This document shows positions 16,325 through 24,722 of a stretch of 32,964 nt of DNA, in pieces. Source of the stretch: an uncultured Acetatifactor sp. GTDB lineage: Bacteria; Bacillota; Clostridia; Lachnospirales; Lachnospiraceae. Numbering within the stretch: the stretch's first letter is position 1; each line of letters begins with the position of its first letter. Made by a program: the position numbers and the translations under genes. The notes below the pieces were generated by a model. It searched no databases. It worked only from the letters and a program-made list of their open reading frames with translations, and was not told the DNA's origin. The stretch covers positions 1-32,964 of the forward strand of contig CANRLX010000025.1 in the NCBI GenBank assembly GCA_947631615.1, written 5' to 3'.

Positions 16325-17437
16325 CTAATTGGTGATAACGTGCTCCGTCTCCTTGTCAAATACATGGATCTTGTCAACATCCAGAGCAAACTTAACGGTA
16401 TCGCCGGGTCTTGCGCTTGTGCGGGAATCCACTCTGGCAGTGATCGGGAACTCATCCAGATCAAAGTACAGATAAACCTCTGCACCAAGCAACTCATATA
16501 CCTTAACGGTGGACTCGAATACGCTCTGAGGGGACTTCTCAATAGCCTCCTGAGAATCGTATACATCCTCGGGACGAATACCAAAGGTAACAACCTTTCC
16601 GTTGTAGCCGCCGTCGATCAGCTTCTTGGACTTTGCAGCGGGAAGAGGAATTGCCTTGCCTGCAATCTCAAGGCTTGCAACATCGCCGTTCACTCTCACG
16701 GTAGCATCCAGGAAGTTCATCTGAGGGGATCCCATAAATCCTGCAACAAACAGGTTCTGAGGCTTCTCATACAGATTCTGAGGAGTGTCAACCTGCTGAA
16801 CGACACCGTCCTTCATAACTACGATCCTGTCGCCAAGGGTCATAGCCTCGGTCTGGTCATGGGTAACGTAGATGATGGTGGTGCCCAGTCTCTGATGCAG
16901 CTTAGCGATCTCGATTCTCATCTGCACACGCAGCTTTGCATCCAGGTTGGACAGCGGCTCATCCATAAGGAATACCTTGGGGTTACGCACGATTGCACGG
17001 CCCATTGCCACACGCTGTCTCTGACCACCGGAAAGAGCCTTGGGCTTACGATCCAACAGCTTGGTCAGGTCGAGAACCTTTGCGGCCTCCTTCACCATCT
17101 TGTCGATCTCATCCTTGGGAACCTTTCTCAGCTTCAAACCAAATGCCATGTTGTCATACACGGACATATGAGGATACAGAGCGTAGTTCTGGAATACCAT
17201 TGCGATGTCTCTGTCCTTGGGCTCTACATCGTTTACTACTCTGTCACCGATCTTCAGCTCACCGGAAGAAATGTCCTCCAGACCTGCGATCATACGAAGT
17301 GTGGTGGACTTACCACATCCGGAAGGTCCAACGAAAATGATAAATTCCTTGTCTGCAATCTCCAGATTGAAGTCCTTTACCGCTTCAAAGCCGTTGGGAT
17401 ATACCTTGCAGATGTTCTTCAAAGATAAACTTGCCAT
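16325..17437 (-). CDS. msmX: Sugar ABC transporter ATP-binding protein (MsmX/UgpC type)
   Basis: A 370-aa ATPase of the CUT1 sugar-import family. Walker A is GPSGCGKST at 37-45, the signature LSGGQ at 135-139, Walker B ends in Asp159-Glu160 (FLMDEPLSNLD), and the switch His is His193. The C-terminal 130 residues form the TOBE/OB regulatory domain (FGIRPEDVYD, HVFDKETEH). It stands alone without permease or binding-protein genes, as expected of the shared multitask ATPase MsmX that energises several sugar importers in Firmicutes. The strict family name (msmX or ugpC) cannot be fixed from sequence alone. RBS AAGGAG lies 9 bp from the ATG; a TATACT (17486-17491) marks the likely promoter. Confidence 0.95.
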   Translation of the reverse strand: MASLSLKNICKVYPNGFEAVKDFNLEIADKEFIIFVGPSGCGKSTTLRMIAGLEDISSGELKIGDRVVNDVEPKDRDIAMVFQNYALYPHMSVYDNMAFGLKLRKVPKDEIDKMVKEAAKVLDLTKLLDRKPKALSGGQRQRVAMGRAIVRNPKVFLMDEPLSNLDAKLRVQMRIEIAKLHQRLGTTIIYVTHDQTEAMTLGDRIVVMKDGVVQQVDTPQNLYEKPQNLFVAGFMGSPQMNFLDATVRVNGDVASLEIAGKAIPLPAAKSKKLIDGGYNGKVVTFGIRPEDVYDSQEAIEKSPQSVFESTVKVYELLGAEVYLYFDLDEFPITARVDSRTSARPGDTVKFALDVDKIHVFDKETEHVITN

Positions 17438-17636
17438 TCGAGTAAACTCCTTTCCATCTCAAAAGTTTCTTTTGATACTGAAAATAGTATAACGAAAAAG
17501 TAAAACAAGCGCCATACCACTATTTCACAAAGATTTTTATTCTGATTGTGAGAATTGCTTATAATCTTCCTTTTTTTTATAAATGCTAGACACTTTAACC
17601 AAATTACCGGTGCCTTATTCGGCAGTTTATACAACT

Positions 17637-19130
17637 CTACTCTTTCTCCGACTTTCTTTTCTCGTAGAAGGCAAGCTGGTTCTTTCCCCGCCGTTTGGCC
17701 ATATACAGCGCCGCGTCCGCCGCCTTATACATTCCCTCGAAGGTGTCCGCGTCCCTGGGGAACACCGCTGCCCCCAGGCTTGCCGTGACGGAGTACTTCA
17801 CGTACTCTCCCACCTCAAACTGGTGGAAGAAATCCTCCAGCTTTTTGCCCTCTTTCTCCAGCTGCGCATCCTCCTTGATGTCCTTTAACAGAATGATAAA
17901 CTCGTCGCCTCCCAGGCGGCCCAGGATATCGGAGGAGCGAAACAGCACTCTGAGCTGGTGTCCCAGGCTCCGCAGCACCTCGTCGCCAAAGGTGTGTCCC
18001 ATCGTGTCGTTGATCTTTTTAAAGTTATCCACATCCAGAACCACCATCATCGCCTGGCTGTCACGGCTATTCTTCATATATTCCGTGATCTTGCGCTCCG
18101 TGGCGATCTTGTTGTTCAGGCCGGTGAGAAGATCCGTGTCCGCCTTGTTCTCCAGCTCTCGGCTCTCCTCCATGCTGTGCATCCTGTTTCTGGCGTTGAA
18201 CACGATGATTACCACGAGGATTCCGAGCAGCAGCCCGCAGATCCAGAGCTGGAAACGGTTGTTGTAGTCCCACACCCCGCTCTCCAGGGAGGACACATAC
18301 CGCTCCTCCACTCCCATCACCAGAAGCCAGTTTGTACCGTTTAATCTGGTGATGCAGATCAGCCGGTCTTCCCCGTTACAGCTTATGTAAACACTGCCGG
18401 TATTCCCCTCGTGTATCTGGTCCTCCAGCGTTTGCCAGTCCTGTCCCTCGCTCAGACAGTTCGCAATGTTTCCCCAGAAATCCTCCACCAGAAGCCCCGT
18501 GTGCTCCGTGTCCCCGAAATTGATCCTCTGTTGTCCGTTCTTCTCCATGATGGAGAAAAACGCGCGGTTCTCATACTCGGAATCCTGCACGGCGGAGAGT
18601 GGAAAATCATTTGGCAGAAACGCCAGGAGATATCCTCTCTTGCTCCCGTTGCGCACCACCGGATGCACGTACATCACCGCGGAATTTCCCGTCACGCCGT
18701 CGTTCTCCACATAGGTGTAAAACGGTTCCTCCCCCTGCAGCTCGGGAAAATACTCCGCCTTGCCCAGATGCAGGATCTCACTCTCGCTGGTCACCGCCGT
18801 GCCGTCCACCCGACAGTAAACCGCCAGATAGGACTCACAGGAGGTCGGTATGACCGAGAGCATATCTTCTATCACCTCATTGTTCAGCTCAATGCTGGTC
18901 ACGAACACCCTGTCCGCCACCGTCACGGCTCCCGCCACGCGATCCATTTCCCCCATGATGCGCGCGCTGTAGGTCTCCAGCTCCTGGGTGATACCGTGCT
19001 CCACCAGCTTCTGCAGCTCGTCCTTACTGTTGCGTGTAAAGCTGGTCAGCATCGCTATCGCCAGCACCACCAGCACCGCCAGACACAGGATCTCTTGTAT
19101 GTGTACCTTCCCCAACCATTTCTTGCCCAT
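17637..19130 (-). CDS. Membrane-bound diguanylate cyclase with extracellular sensor domain
   Basis: A 497-aa protein. TM1 (about 10-28), an extracellular Cache-like sensor (about 35-285, with AVMYVHPVVRNGSKRGYLLAF), TM2 (about 295-312), then a GGDEF domain (about 325-495). The active-site motif is intact as GGDEF (407-411), and a product-inhibition I-site RxxD (Arg398-Asp401) sits five residues ahead of it. It should make c-di-GMP in response to an external ligand and be subject to feedback inhibition. It follows the YesL-like gene by 26 bp and ends the operon that begins with the hydrolase at 21354. It is the counterpart to the HD-GYP protein at 3556-4659. Confidence 0.94.
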   Translation of the reverse strand: MGKKWLGKVHIQEILCLAVLVVLAIAMLTSFTRNSKDELQKLVEHGITQELETYSARIMGEMDRVAGAVTVADRVFVTSIELNNEVIEDMLSVIPTSCESYLAVYCRVDGTAVTSESEILHLGKAEYFPELQGEEPFYTYVENDGVTGNSAVMYVHPVVRNGSKRGYLLAFLPNDFPLSAVQDSEYENRAFFSIMEKNGQQRINFGDTEHTGLLVEDFWGNIANCLSEGQDWQTLEDQIHEGNTGSVYISCNGEDRLICITRLNGTNWLLVMGVEERYVSSLESGVWDYNNRFQLWICGLLLGILVVIIVFNARNRMHSMEESRELENKADTDLLTGLNNKIATERKITEYMKNSRDSQAMMVVLDVDNFKKINDTMGHTFGDEVLRSLGHQLRVLFRSSDILGRLGGDEFIILLKDIKEDAQLEKEGKKLEDFFHQFEVGEYVKYSVTASLGAAVFPRDADTFEGMYKAADAALYMAKRRGKNQLAFYEKRKSEKE

Positions 19131-19156
19131 AATCTCCTCCGCCCATGATCGATCCT

Positions 19157-19867
19157 CTATCGAAGAGAGGTATCCTCCGCGATTGTGTCGTCCAGCTTAT
19201 CGCTGAAAATGCTCTCCCCGTCGTCCTCCTCTTCCTCTGGGGCGCTGCTCTCCAGAAACTGCGCCTCCATCCGCTGGAAGCTCTTGTTATAAAGAGCCGC
19301 CGACAGCACCGCCGGCAAGGAAAAGCCGAAGAGAAACGCAATCGGGATCAGCCTCCACGAGATATAAATGAGCACCACCGGAAACGCCGAAAGCAGGATC
19401 ATCAAAAAGGTCTTGGGAAACTGCAGCACCGCCACGATAAAGGAATTTCGTATGGTGACCCGTATGGGGTTGGCAAACTTCGCCTGCACGGGAAAGATCA
19501 TCACCCCCGTAAACAGCGTGAACACGCCGATTACCATAATCAGCATCCTGTGGACATTGCCAAGCTCCATCCCCTGTCTCACGATCAGATAATAGTCGCC
19601 CCACAGGGCCGCCATCATCGCCACGAGGATCAGCCAGATAACCGTAGACTGCCGGAAGTTTTCCCGAAACGATTTGAAAAATCCCCGGGTGATATACCCC
19701 TCCTCGTCCCGTATGATCTTCAGCGCCATATAGTGCAGCGCCGTAAAGGACGCCCCAACGGTGATCAGGGGTATGCTGCAGACCATCGTCAGGATATTGA
19801 GCCACATCAGATCCGCCATCCGGTTCAGCGTTCGGATCAGCGGGCCCTCCAAGTCAAAAAATTTCAT
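19157..19867 (-). CDS. YesL/DUF624-family membrane protein
   Basis: A 236-aa integral membrane protein with the family's typical opening (FFDLEGPLIRTLNRMADLMWLNILTMVCSIPLITVG). It then has the conserved ALHYMALKIIRDEEGYITRGFFKSFRENFRQ loop and about five to six TM segments. The C-terminal 35 residues are acidic. YesL-like proteins commonly accompany sugar transporters and two-component systems in Firmicutes; their biochemical role is not established. It lies between the GNAT and diguanylate cyclase genes with short gaps, indicating one transcript. Confidence 0.88.
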   Translation of the reverse strand: MKFFDLEGPLIRTLNRMADLMWLNILTMVCSIPLITVGASFTALHYMALKIIRDEEGYITRGFFKSFRENFRQSTVIWLILVAMMAALWGDYYLIVRQGMELGNVHRMLIMVIGVFTLFTGVMIFPVQAKFANPIRVTIRNSFIVAVLQFPKTFLMILLSAFPVVLIYISWRLIPIAFLFGFSLPAVLSAALYNKSFQRMEAQFLESSAPEEEEDDGESIFSDKLDDTIAEDTSLR

Positions 19868-19895
19868 CGCATTTCCTTCCTTTCCTCTCCGGCTC

Positions 19896-20378
19896 CTACC
19901 GGAGCCTCTTTTCCATAGCGGTCACACGGATGCCGGAGATCTCCTGTTCCGGCTTCACAATGCGAAAGCCCAGCTTTCGGTAAAACATCACCGCATAGGG
20001 CGCCGCCTGAACCGACATAAAACACTCTCCCGCCTCGCGCTTCAGATAATCGCACAGCCGTTCCATCAGGGTGCGGCCCACCCCCCGTCGGTGATAGTCC
20101 TCATCCACAAACAACAGAGACAGATGATTGCTGTTGCGGAGGGAACCCGCGCCGATGACGCGTCCGTCGTCGACCGCCACCATCATCTGATACCTTCCGT
20201 CCAAAAAAGCCCTGTAGAGTCCGTCATCCGTGATAAACTCAAAGAAATTCCGTATACCCTCAGGACTGTAGTCCTGACCCTCATATTTTAAAAAGGTCTT
20301 CCAGATCATGACCATAGCGGGCTTCCATTCATCCGACGTCGCCCACCTGACCTCGTAAGGGATCTTTTCGTCACTCAT
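19896..20378 (-). CDS. GNAT-family N-acetyltransferase
   Basis: A 160-aa single-domain GNAT enzyme. The acetyl-CoA pyrophosphate-binding motif A appears as YHRRGVGRTLMERL (about 95-108), preceded by the strand HLSLLFVDEDY and followed by QAAPYAVMFYRKLGFR, the usual motif B. The substrate is unknown. Its ATG overlaps the end of the hydrolase gene by 8 bp, so the two are translationally coupled. Confidence 0.92.
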   Translation of the reverse strand: MSDEKIPYEVRWATSDEWKPAMVMIWKTFLKYEGQDYSPEGIRNFFEFITDDGLYRAFLDGRYQMMVAVDDGRVIGAGSLRNSNHLSLLFVDEDYHRRGVGRTLMERLCDYLKREAGECFMSVQAAPYAVMFYRKLGFRIVKPEQEISGIRVTAMEKRLR

Positions 20379-21354
20379 GTCCGCTCACCGCCTCTGTCCC
20401 TCCGTGTCCGTTCCAAGACGGCGCCAAAACCTCCTCGCCGATCCAGCCGAGGATCTCTTCAAACACCTGCTCCCTGTCTGTCTCATTCAAAAGCTCATGC
20501 CGGTCTCCGTCGTACATTTTGACGCGGATCCTTTTGACGCCGGCATCCCGCAGCGACCGGTACGCTCTGTCCACACCCGCGCCGTACTCCCCCACCGGAT
20601 CCTCCGCTCCGGAGAGCAGAAACAGCGGCAGATCCTTGGGGATCTTCCTCAGGTTCTCCGGATCCTGAATACGGGAAATCAGCTCAAACAGGGTGCGAAA
20701 GCCGTTCACCGTAAAGACAAAACCGCACATCGGATCCGCCAGATACCGATCCACGTTCTCCTCGTTTCGGCTGAGCCAGTCCACGGGCGTGCGCGGTTTT
20801 TCCACCCTTTGGTTGTAGGCGCCGAAGGACGCCTTATCTATCAGCCGGCTCACATGCTTCCCGCCGCAGAAGAGCCCCTGTGCCGCCGCAACCGCCCGAG
20901 CCAGCCGGACGGTACTTTTTCGCTGCATACCGGTCCCAACGATCACCGCCCCGCTGATCCCGCTCCCGTAGCGGCACAGATAATTGCGCAGGATAAAGGA
21001 GCCCATACTGTGCCCCACGAACACATAGGGGACGGAAGGGAAGCGCTCCTGGGTCATTTTCTTCAGCCGATGGACGTCCCTCACCACCACGGTAGCGGGA
21101 TCCCGCTCACAGAAATAGCCGTAAAGCCCTCCCTCCGGAACCGATTTTCCGTGTCCCAGGTGATCCTCACCCGTCACCGCGAAACCACTCTTTGTCAGAA
21201 AGGCGGCAAATTCCTCGTACCGCTCTATATATTCCGCCATCCCGTGCACGATCTGCACGACCCCGGCCACTTCTCCCGAATCCGGCAGATAGCGCACCGC
21301 GTGCAGACGGCTTATGCCATCCCTGGAATCAAAGAAAAATTCTTCCTTTCTCAT
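20371..21354 (-). CDS. Alpha/beta hydrolase, monoacylglycerol lipase-like
   Basis: A 327-aa hydrolase of the Hydrolase_4/lysophospholipase group. The oxyanion region HGMAEY is at 38-43 and DHLGHGKS near 64-71. The nucleophile is Ser116 in GHSMG. The likely acid is Asp in LSGAEDPVG and the likely histidine is in DGDRHELLNE. The ATG at 21354 follows GGAGG by 10 bp; the upstream extension to 21387 is less likely. It probably cleaves acyl esters of glycerol or lysophospholipids in the cytoplasm. It is the first gene of the hydrolase, GNAT, YesL-like, diguanylate cyclase run. Confidence 0.9.
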   Translation of the reverse strand: MRKEEFFFDSRDGISRLHAVRYLPDSGEVAGVVQIVHGMAEYIERYEEFAAFLTKSGFAVTGEDHLGHGKSVPEGGLYGYFCERDPATVVVRDVHRLKKMTQERFPSVPYVFVGHSMGSFILRNYLCRYGSGISGAVIVGTGMQRKSTVRLARAVAAAQGLFCGGKHVSRLIDKASFGAYNQRVEKPRTPVDWLSRNEENVDRYLADPMCGFVFTVNGFRTLFELISRIQDPENLRKIPKDLPLFLLSGAEDPVGEYGAGVDRAYRSLRDAGVKRIRVKMYDGDRHELLNETDREQVFEEILGWIGEEVLAPSWNGHGGTEAVSGHE

Positions 21355-21377
21355 AGATCCGGAACCTCCGAAACAAT

Positions 21378-21407
21378 AAAACCACACCTTTTGAAAGGCA
21401 TGGTTTT
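21378..21407 (-). terminator. Hairpin downstream of metG, likely terminator
   Basis: On the minus strand AAAACCATGCCTTT pairs with AAAGGTGTGGTTTT, followed by ATTGTTT. It fits a terminator for metG, but it also begins right after a TATAAT (21408-21413), so it would be the 5' end of the hydrolase transcript. Confidence 0.6.
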
Positions 21408-21436
21408 ATTATATCTTATTCCGGCCGAAATTTTAA
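21408..21436 (-). promoter_or_regulatory. Possible promoter of the hydrolase operon
   Basis: On the minus strand TTAAAA (21431-21436), 17 bp, then perfect TATAAT (21408-21413). It lies between metG and the hairpin at 21378-21407. Confidence 0.5.
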
Positions 21437-21466
21437 CCCTCTTTGCGGAAAAAATATAAAGTTTTT

Positions 21467-23464
21467 TTAACAGATCTCCGCACCGGCAGGCATCTCCTTC
21501 TCCGGCGCCATCAGCGCCAGATTCCCGTCCGCGTCCTCGGCGCACAGAAGCATCCCCTCGGACACCACGCCCGCCAGCGTGGCAGGCTTTAAATTGACCA
21601 GCACCATGACCTTTTTGCCCACCATCTCCTCCGGAGAATAGTGCGCCTTGATACCGGACACAATCTGCTTCACCTGGCTTCCGATGCGCACCTGGCTGCA
21701 CAGAAGCTTCTTGGACTTGGGGACCGCCTCGCACCGGAGGATCTCGCCCACCTGAAACTGCATTTTGGCAAAGTCGTCATAGGAGATCTCCGCCTTGGGC
21801 GCCAGGTCGATGACCTCCTGCTCCCCGCTGTTTTCTTCTCCGCTGTTTCCTTCTCCGGCGTTTTCTTCCCCGGCCTCCTCCATCATCGCCCGGGCAATCT
21901 CCTCCTCCCGCTGCAGCACATCCTTCACATCCAGACGGGCAAAGAGGATCGTGGGCTTCTCCGTCACACGGGTGCCGCTCTCATAGAGGCCGAACTGCTC
22001 CAGCTGGTCAAAGCCGCGCAGGGAAGTGTTTAGCTGTTCCACGATCTTCTCCGCGGTCTCCGGCATGTAGGGCTCTAAGAGGGAGGCCCCGATAACGATA
22101 CCCTCCACCAGGTTGTAGAGCACGGTGGAAAGGCGGTCCGCCTTTGCCTCGTCCTTGGCCAGAACCCACGGTTCCGTCTCGTCAATATACTTGTTGCAGC
22201 GCTTAAAAATCCCAAAGATCTCCGTGAGGGCATCCGCCACGCGCAAAGTCTCCATCTTCTCCGCCACCTTTGCGTAGGCGCCTGTGACGGTGTTTTTCAG
22301 ATCGGCGTCCACCTCCTCGCAGACGCCCTTGTCCGCCACCACGCCTCCAAAGTATTTGTTGCTCATGGAGATGGTGCGGTTCACCAGATTTCCCAGCGTA
22401 TTCGCCAGATCGGAATTGAGCCTCTCCGCTATCAGCTCCCATGTGACATTACCGTCATTATCATAGGGCATCTCGTGAAGGACATAATAGCGCACGGCGT
22501 CCACCCCGAAGAAATCCACCAGATCGTCCGCATAGAGCACGTTTCCCTTGGACTTGCTCATCTTTCCGCCGCTCATCAAAAGCCAGGGATGCCCAAACAC
22601 CTGTCGGGGCAGAGGCTCTCCCAGCGCCATCAAAAAGATCGGCCAATAGATCGTGTGGAAGCGGATGATATCCTTGCCGATCAGATGCAGATCCGCCGGC
22701 CAGAGCTTTTTGTACCGGTCGCTGCTGTTTCCCTCCGCGTCGTATCCGATGCCGGTGATGTAGTTGGTCAGCGCGTCCAGCCACACATAGACCACATGCT
22801 TATCGTCAAAATCCACCGGTATTCCCCATTTGAAGGAGGTGCGGGACACACACAAATCCTGCAGCCCGGGCAGCAGGAAGTTGTTCATCATCTCGTTTTT
22901 GCGGGACACGGGCTGGATAAACTCCGGATGCTCGTTGATATGTTTGATCAGCCTGTCCGCATATTTGCTCATGCGGAAAAAGTACGCCTCCTCCTTGGCG
23001 GGCTTCACCTCCCTGCCACAGTCGGGGCACTTGCCGTCCACAAGCTGCGACTCCGTCCAAAAGGACTCGCAGGGGGTACAGTAGAGCCCCTCGTAGGCCC
23101 CTTTGTAGATATCCCCCTGATCGTAGAGGCGCTTGAAGATCTTCTGCACCTGCCTCTCGTGGTCGGGATCCGTGGTGCGGATAAATTTGTCATAGGAGAT
23201 ATGCAAAAGATCGCAGAGTCCCTGGATCGTTCCGGCGACCCCGTCCACAAACTCCTGGGGAGTGATGCCGGCCTCCTGTGCCTTCAGCTCGATCTTCTGC
23301 CCGTGCTCGTCGGTGCCGGTCTGGAAGAAAACATCGTAGCCCTCCTTCCTTTTAAACCTGGCGATGCTGTCCGCCAGCACGACCTCATAATTGTTGCCGA
23401 TATGGGGCTTGCCTGAGGTATAGGCAATGGCTGTGGTCAAATAGTACTTCCCTTTGTTCTGCAT
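21467..23464 (-). CDS. metG: Methionyl-tRNA synthetase
   Basis: A 665-aa class I synthetase that charges tRNA-Met. The HIGH-type motif is HIGN at 21-24 and KMSKS is at 301-305. Zinc ligands are Cys129, Cys132, Cys146 and Cys149. The anticodon-binding helical region follows to about 535. A short Glu/Gly/Asn-rich linker leads to a C-terminal Trbp111-type tRNA-binding/dimerisation domain (about 560-665, MQFQVGEILRCEAVPKSKKLL). The open frame extends to 23590 into the T-box leader, but the ATG at 23464 has AGAGG with 7-bp spacing and matches the family N-terminus. Expression should rise when tRNA-Met is uncharged, through the T-box upstream. Confidence 0.97.
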   Translation of the reverse strand: MQNKGKYYLTTAIAYTSGKPHIGNNYEVVLADSIARFKRKEGYDVFFQTGTDEHGQKIELKAQEAGITPQEFVDGVAGTIQGLCDLLHISYDKFIRTTDPDHERQVQKIFKRLYDQGDIYKGAYEGLYCTPCESFWTESQLVDGKCPDCGREVKPAKEEAYFFRMSKYADRLIKHINEHPEFIQPVSRKNEMMNNFLLPGLQDLCVSRTSFKWGIPVDFDDKHVVYVWLDALTNYITGIGYDAEGNSSDRYKKLWPADLHLIGKDIIRFHTIYWPIFLMALGEPLPRQVFGHPWLLMSGGKMSKSKGNVLYADDLVDFFGVDAVRYYVLHEMPYDNDGNVTWELIAERLNSDLANTLGNLVNRTISMSNKYFGGVVADKGVCEEVDADLKNTVTGAYAKVAEKMETLRVADALTEIFGIFKRCNKYIDETEPWVLAKDEAKADRLSTVLYNLVEGIVIGASLLEPYMPETAEKIVEQLNTSLRGFDQLEQFGLYESGTRVTEKPTILFARLDVKDVLQREEEIARAMMEEAGEENAGEGNSGEENSGEQEVIDLAPKAEISYDDFAKMQFQVGEILRCEAVPKSKKLLCSQVRIGSQVKQIVSGIKAHYSPEEMVGKKVMVLVNLKPATLAGVVSEGMLLCAEDADGNLALMAPEKEMPAGAEIC

Positions 23465-23516
23465 GGAATTTCCTCTCTTTCTTCGTTTCAGGTTTCCGGC
23501 GCTTCGCCTCCACAAC

Positions 23517-23570
23517 AAAAAACCCGCCCTCCGAAAAATACTTTTGGATAGTATTTCCACAGAAGACGAG
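23517..23570 (-). terminator. T-box regulated terminator
   Basis: On the minus strand CTCGTCTTCTG pairs with CGGAGGGCGGG, with an inner GAAATACT/AGTATTTT helix, then six U at 23522-23517. It is about 50 nt upstream of the metG start. Confidence 0.88.
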
Positions 23571-23840
23571 CCGTATGCCCGTGTTACCACTTCTCTTCGC
23601 CTGCACCTTGCGGTACACGCCTCATCGGGTCGATAACCCTATCCGCTGTAACAGGCGGAACCTGTCGCAGCCTGACCGGCTCCCCGGGGGGGATCCTCCG
23701 GCTCGGTGCGCTGCTCGGAAGCCATCTTCCGCTTTCCGCCCGCTCCATTCCTCTCAGCCTCCGGAATGTTCTCTGTAAAGCTCCGAAAAACGTACTCTCT
23801 TCGTCGTCGCGTTTGAAACCTTTTTTGTCTCCGTCCAACT
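23517..23840 (-). promoter_or_regulatory. Met-specific T-box riboswitch leader of metG
   Basis: Read on the minus strand, Stem I carries the conserved GAAGAGAGTA element and later CAGAGA and GCTGAGAGGAATGG. The putative specifier loop GGAAGATGGCTTCC presents ATG followed by a purine, matching Met. The T-box sequence AAGTGGTAACACGGG is at 23578-23592. It is followed by a terminator hairpin (23523-23570). Uncharged tRNA-Met would stabilise the antiterminator and allow metG transcription. The whole 400-bp gap between the unknown gene and metG is accounted for by this leader and its promoter. Confidence 0.92.
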
Positions 23841-23846
23841 AGAGTC

Positions 23847-23876
23847 AGATTAGCACAGGACACCCCTCTTTGTCAA
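23847..23876 (-). promoter_or_regulatory. Promoter of the metG T-box transcript
   Basis: On the minus strand perfect TTGACA (23871-23876), 18 bp, then TAATCT (23847-23852) with an extended-10 TG just ahead. The -35 overlaps the stop codon of the preceding gene. Confidence 0.75.
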
Positions 23877-24706
23877 TCCCCTTCCGGCCGGACGTCCTGC
23901 TCCTTCCTCTCCCCCTGGGCCGCCAAAGCCGTGGCGCTGTCCCGAGTGGAGAGCTGCCTGTAATTGCCGCTTCGGTCATAGGAGTCCAAGAGATAACTGT
24001 CGTCGGTGAGCACACATTCCACATCCAGATTTTCGCTCCGATACCGGCTGCGCCGGCGCAGATCTTCCTTGGGCTTCTCCTGCTTCGCCTGGAAGGAGTT
24101 TCTGCCGGAGAAGGAAAAACGCCTGGTCAAAAATCCCGCCACGCTGTGAAACCGCACCTTCATCTTCTGCCAGATGTGCTGGGACTGTCTGCCGGTGTCT
24201 TCGATCGCGGCAAAGTACGGATTGTTGTAGATATTTTGCTGCGGCACTCCGGTGGCTGCCGCGGCGATCTGAGGATTGTGCAGGACAGCGCTCGGAGTCT
24301 GCACATTGGCCTGCACGCTCGCCTGCGGATTGCCCCGATCGTCGGCCGCCCCGCTCATGCCGCCTCCCGCCGCGTCCGCATCCACTTCCTCCAAGGCGCC
24401 CGCCAAGGGCTGTTCTTCTCCGGTAAGCTGCCTCTCTCCCGTTCCCGCCGAGACGCCGCTGCCCGAATCCCCTCCGTTCCAGATCCGGAGCGCAAATTTC
24501 CGGAGACTCTTCAGCGGATCCGCGATCCACTCGGACAAAGAAAACCGGCTCCGCTGGGTCTCGGAGGAGGCGCCAAAACCACCGTTTGACTCCCTTTGGG
24601 GCAGCCCTCCCAACGGCTCCTTCTCCCGCGGCACATGGTCGTGGGCCATGCTGGTGACATGGTGGGTGTGCTCGTTTATATGGTTTTCGACTCCTCCGAT
24701 CCGCAT
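23873..24706 (-). CDS. Uncharacterised soluble protein, low-complexity middle
   Basis: A 277-aa protein with no signal peptide, TM segment or recognised domain. The N-terminus is His-rich (ENHINEHTHHVTSMAHDH). Residues about 80-150 are Gly/Ala/Gln-rich and probably disordered. The remainder is basic, with a run of Arg/Lys (RRRSRYRSENLD) before the C-terminus. It starts 16 bp after the DUF305 gene with AAGGAGG, so the two are co-transcribed and may be functionally linked. The His-rich start could bind metal; this is only inference. Confidence 0.75.
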   Translation of the reverse strand: MRIGGVENHINEHTHHVTSMAHDHVPREKEPLGGLPQRESNGGFGASSETQRSRFSLSEWIADPLKSLRKFALRIWNGGDSGSGVSAGTGERQLTGEEQPLAGALEEVDADAAGGGMSGAADDRGNPQASVQANVQTPSAVLHNPQIAAAATGVPQQNIYNNPYFAAIEDTGRQSQHIWQKMKVRFHSVAGFLTRRFSFSGRNSFQAKQEKPKEDLRRRSRYRSENLDVECVLTDDSYLLDSYDRSGNYRQLSTRDSATALAAQGERKEQDVRPEGD

Positions 24707-24722
24707 CCTCTTCCTCCTTTTT

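Noticed and set aside
17438..17636. Terminator after the diguanylate cyclase or a catabolite-response site before msmX
   Set aside because: No hairpin with a clear U run and no match to a cre-like palindrome was found; only a TATACT -10 is visible.
23465..23590. N-terminal extension of metG
   Set aside because: It runs through the T-box terminator and antiterminator; the family N-terminus and RBS are at 23464.
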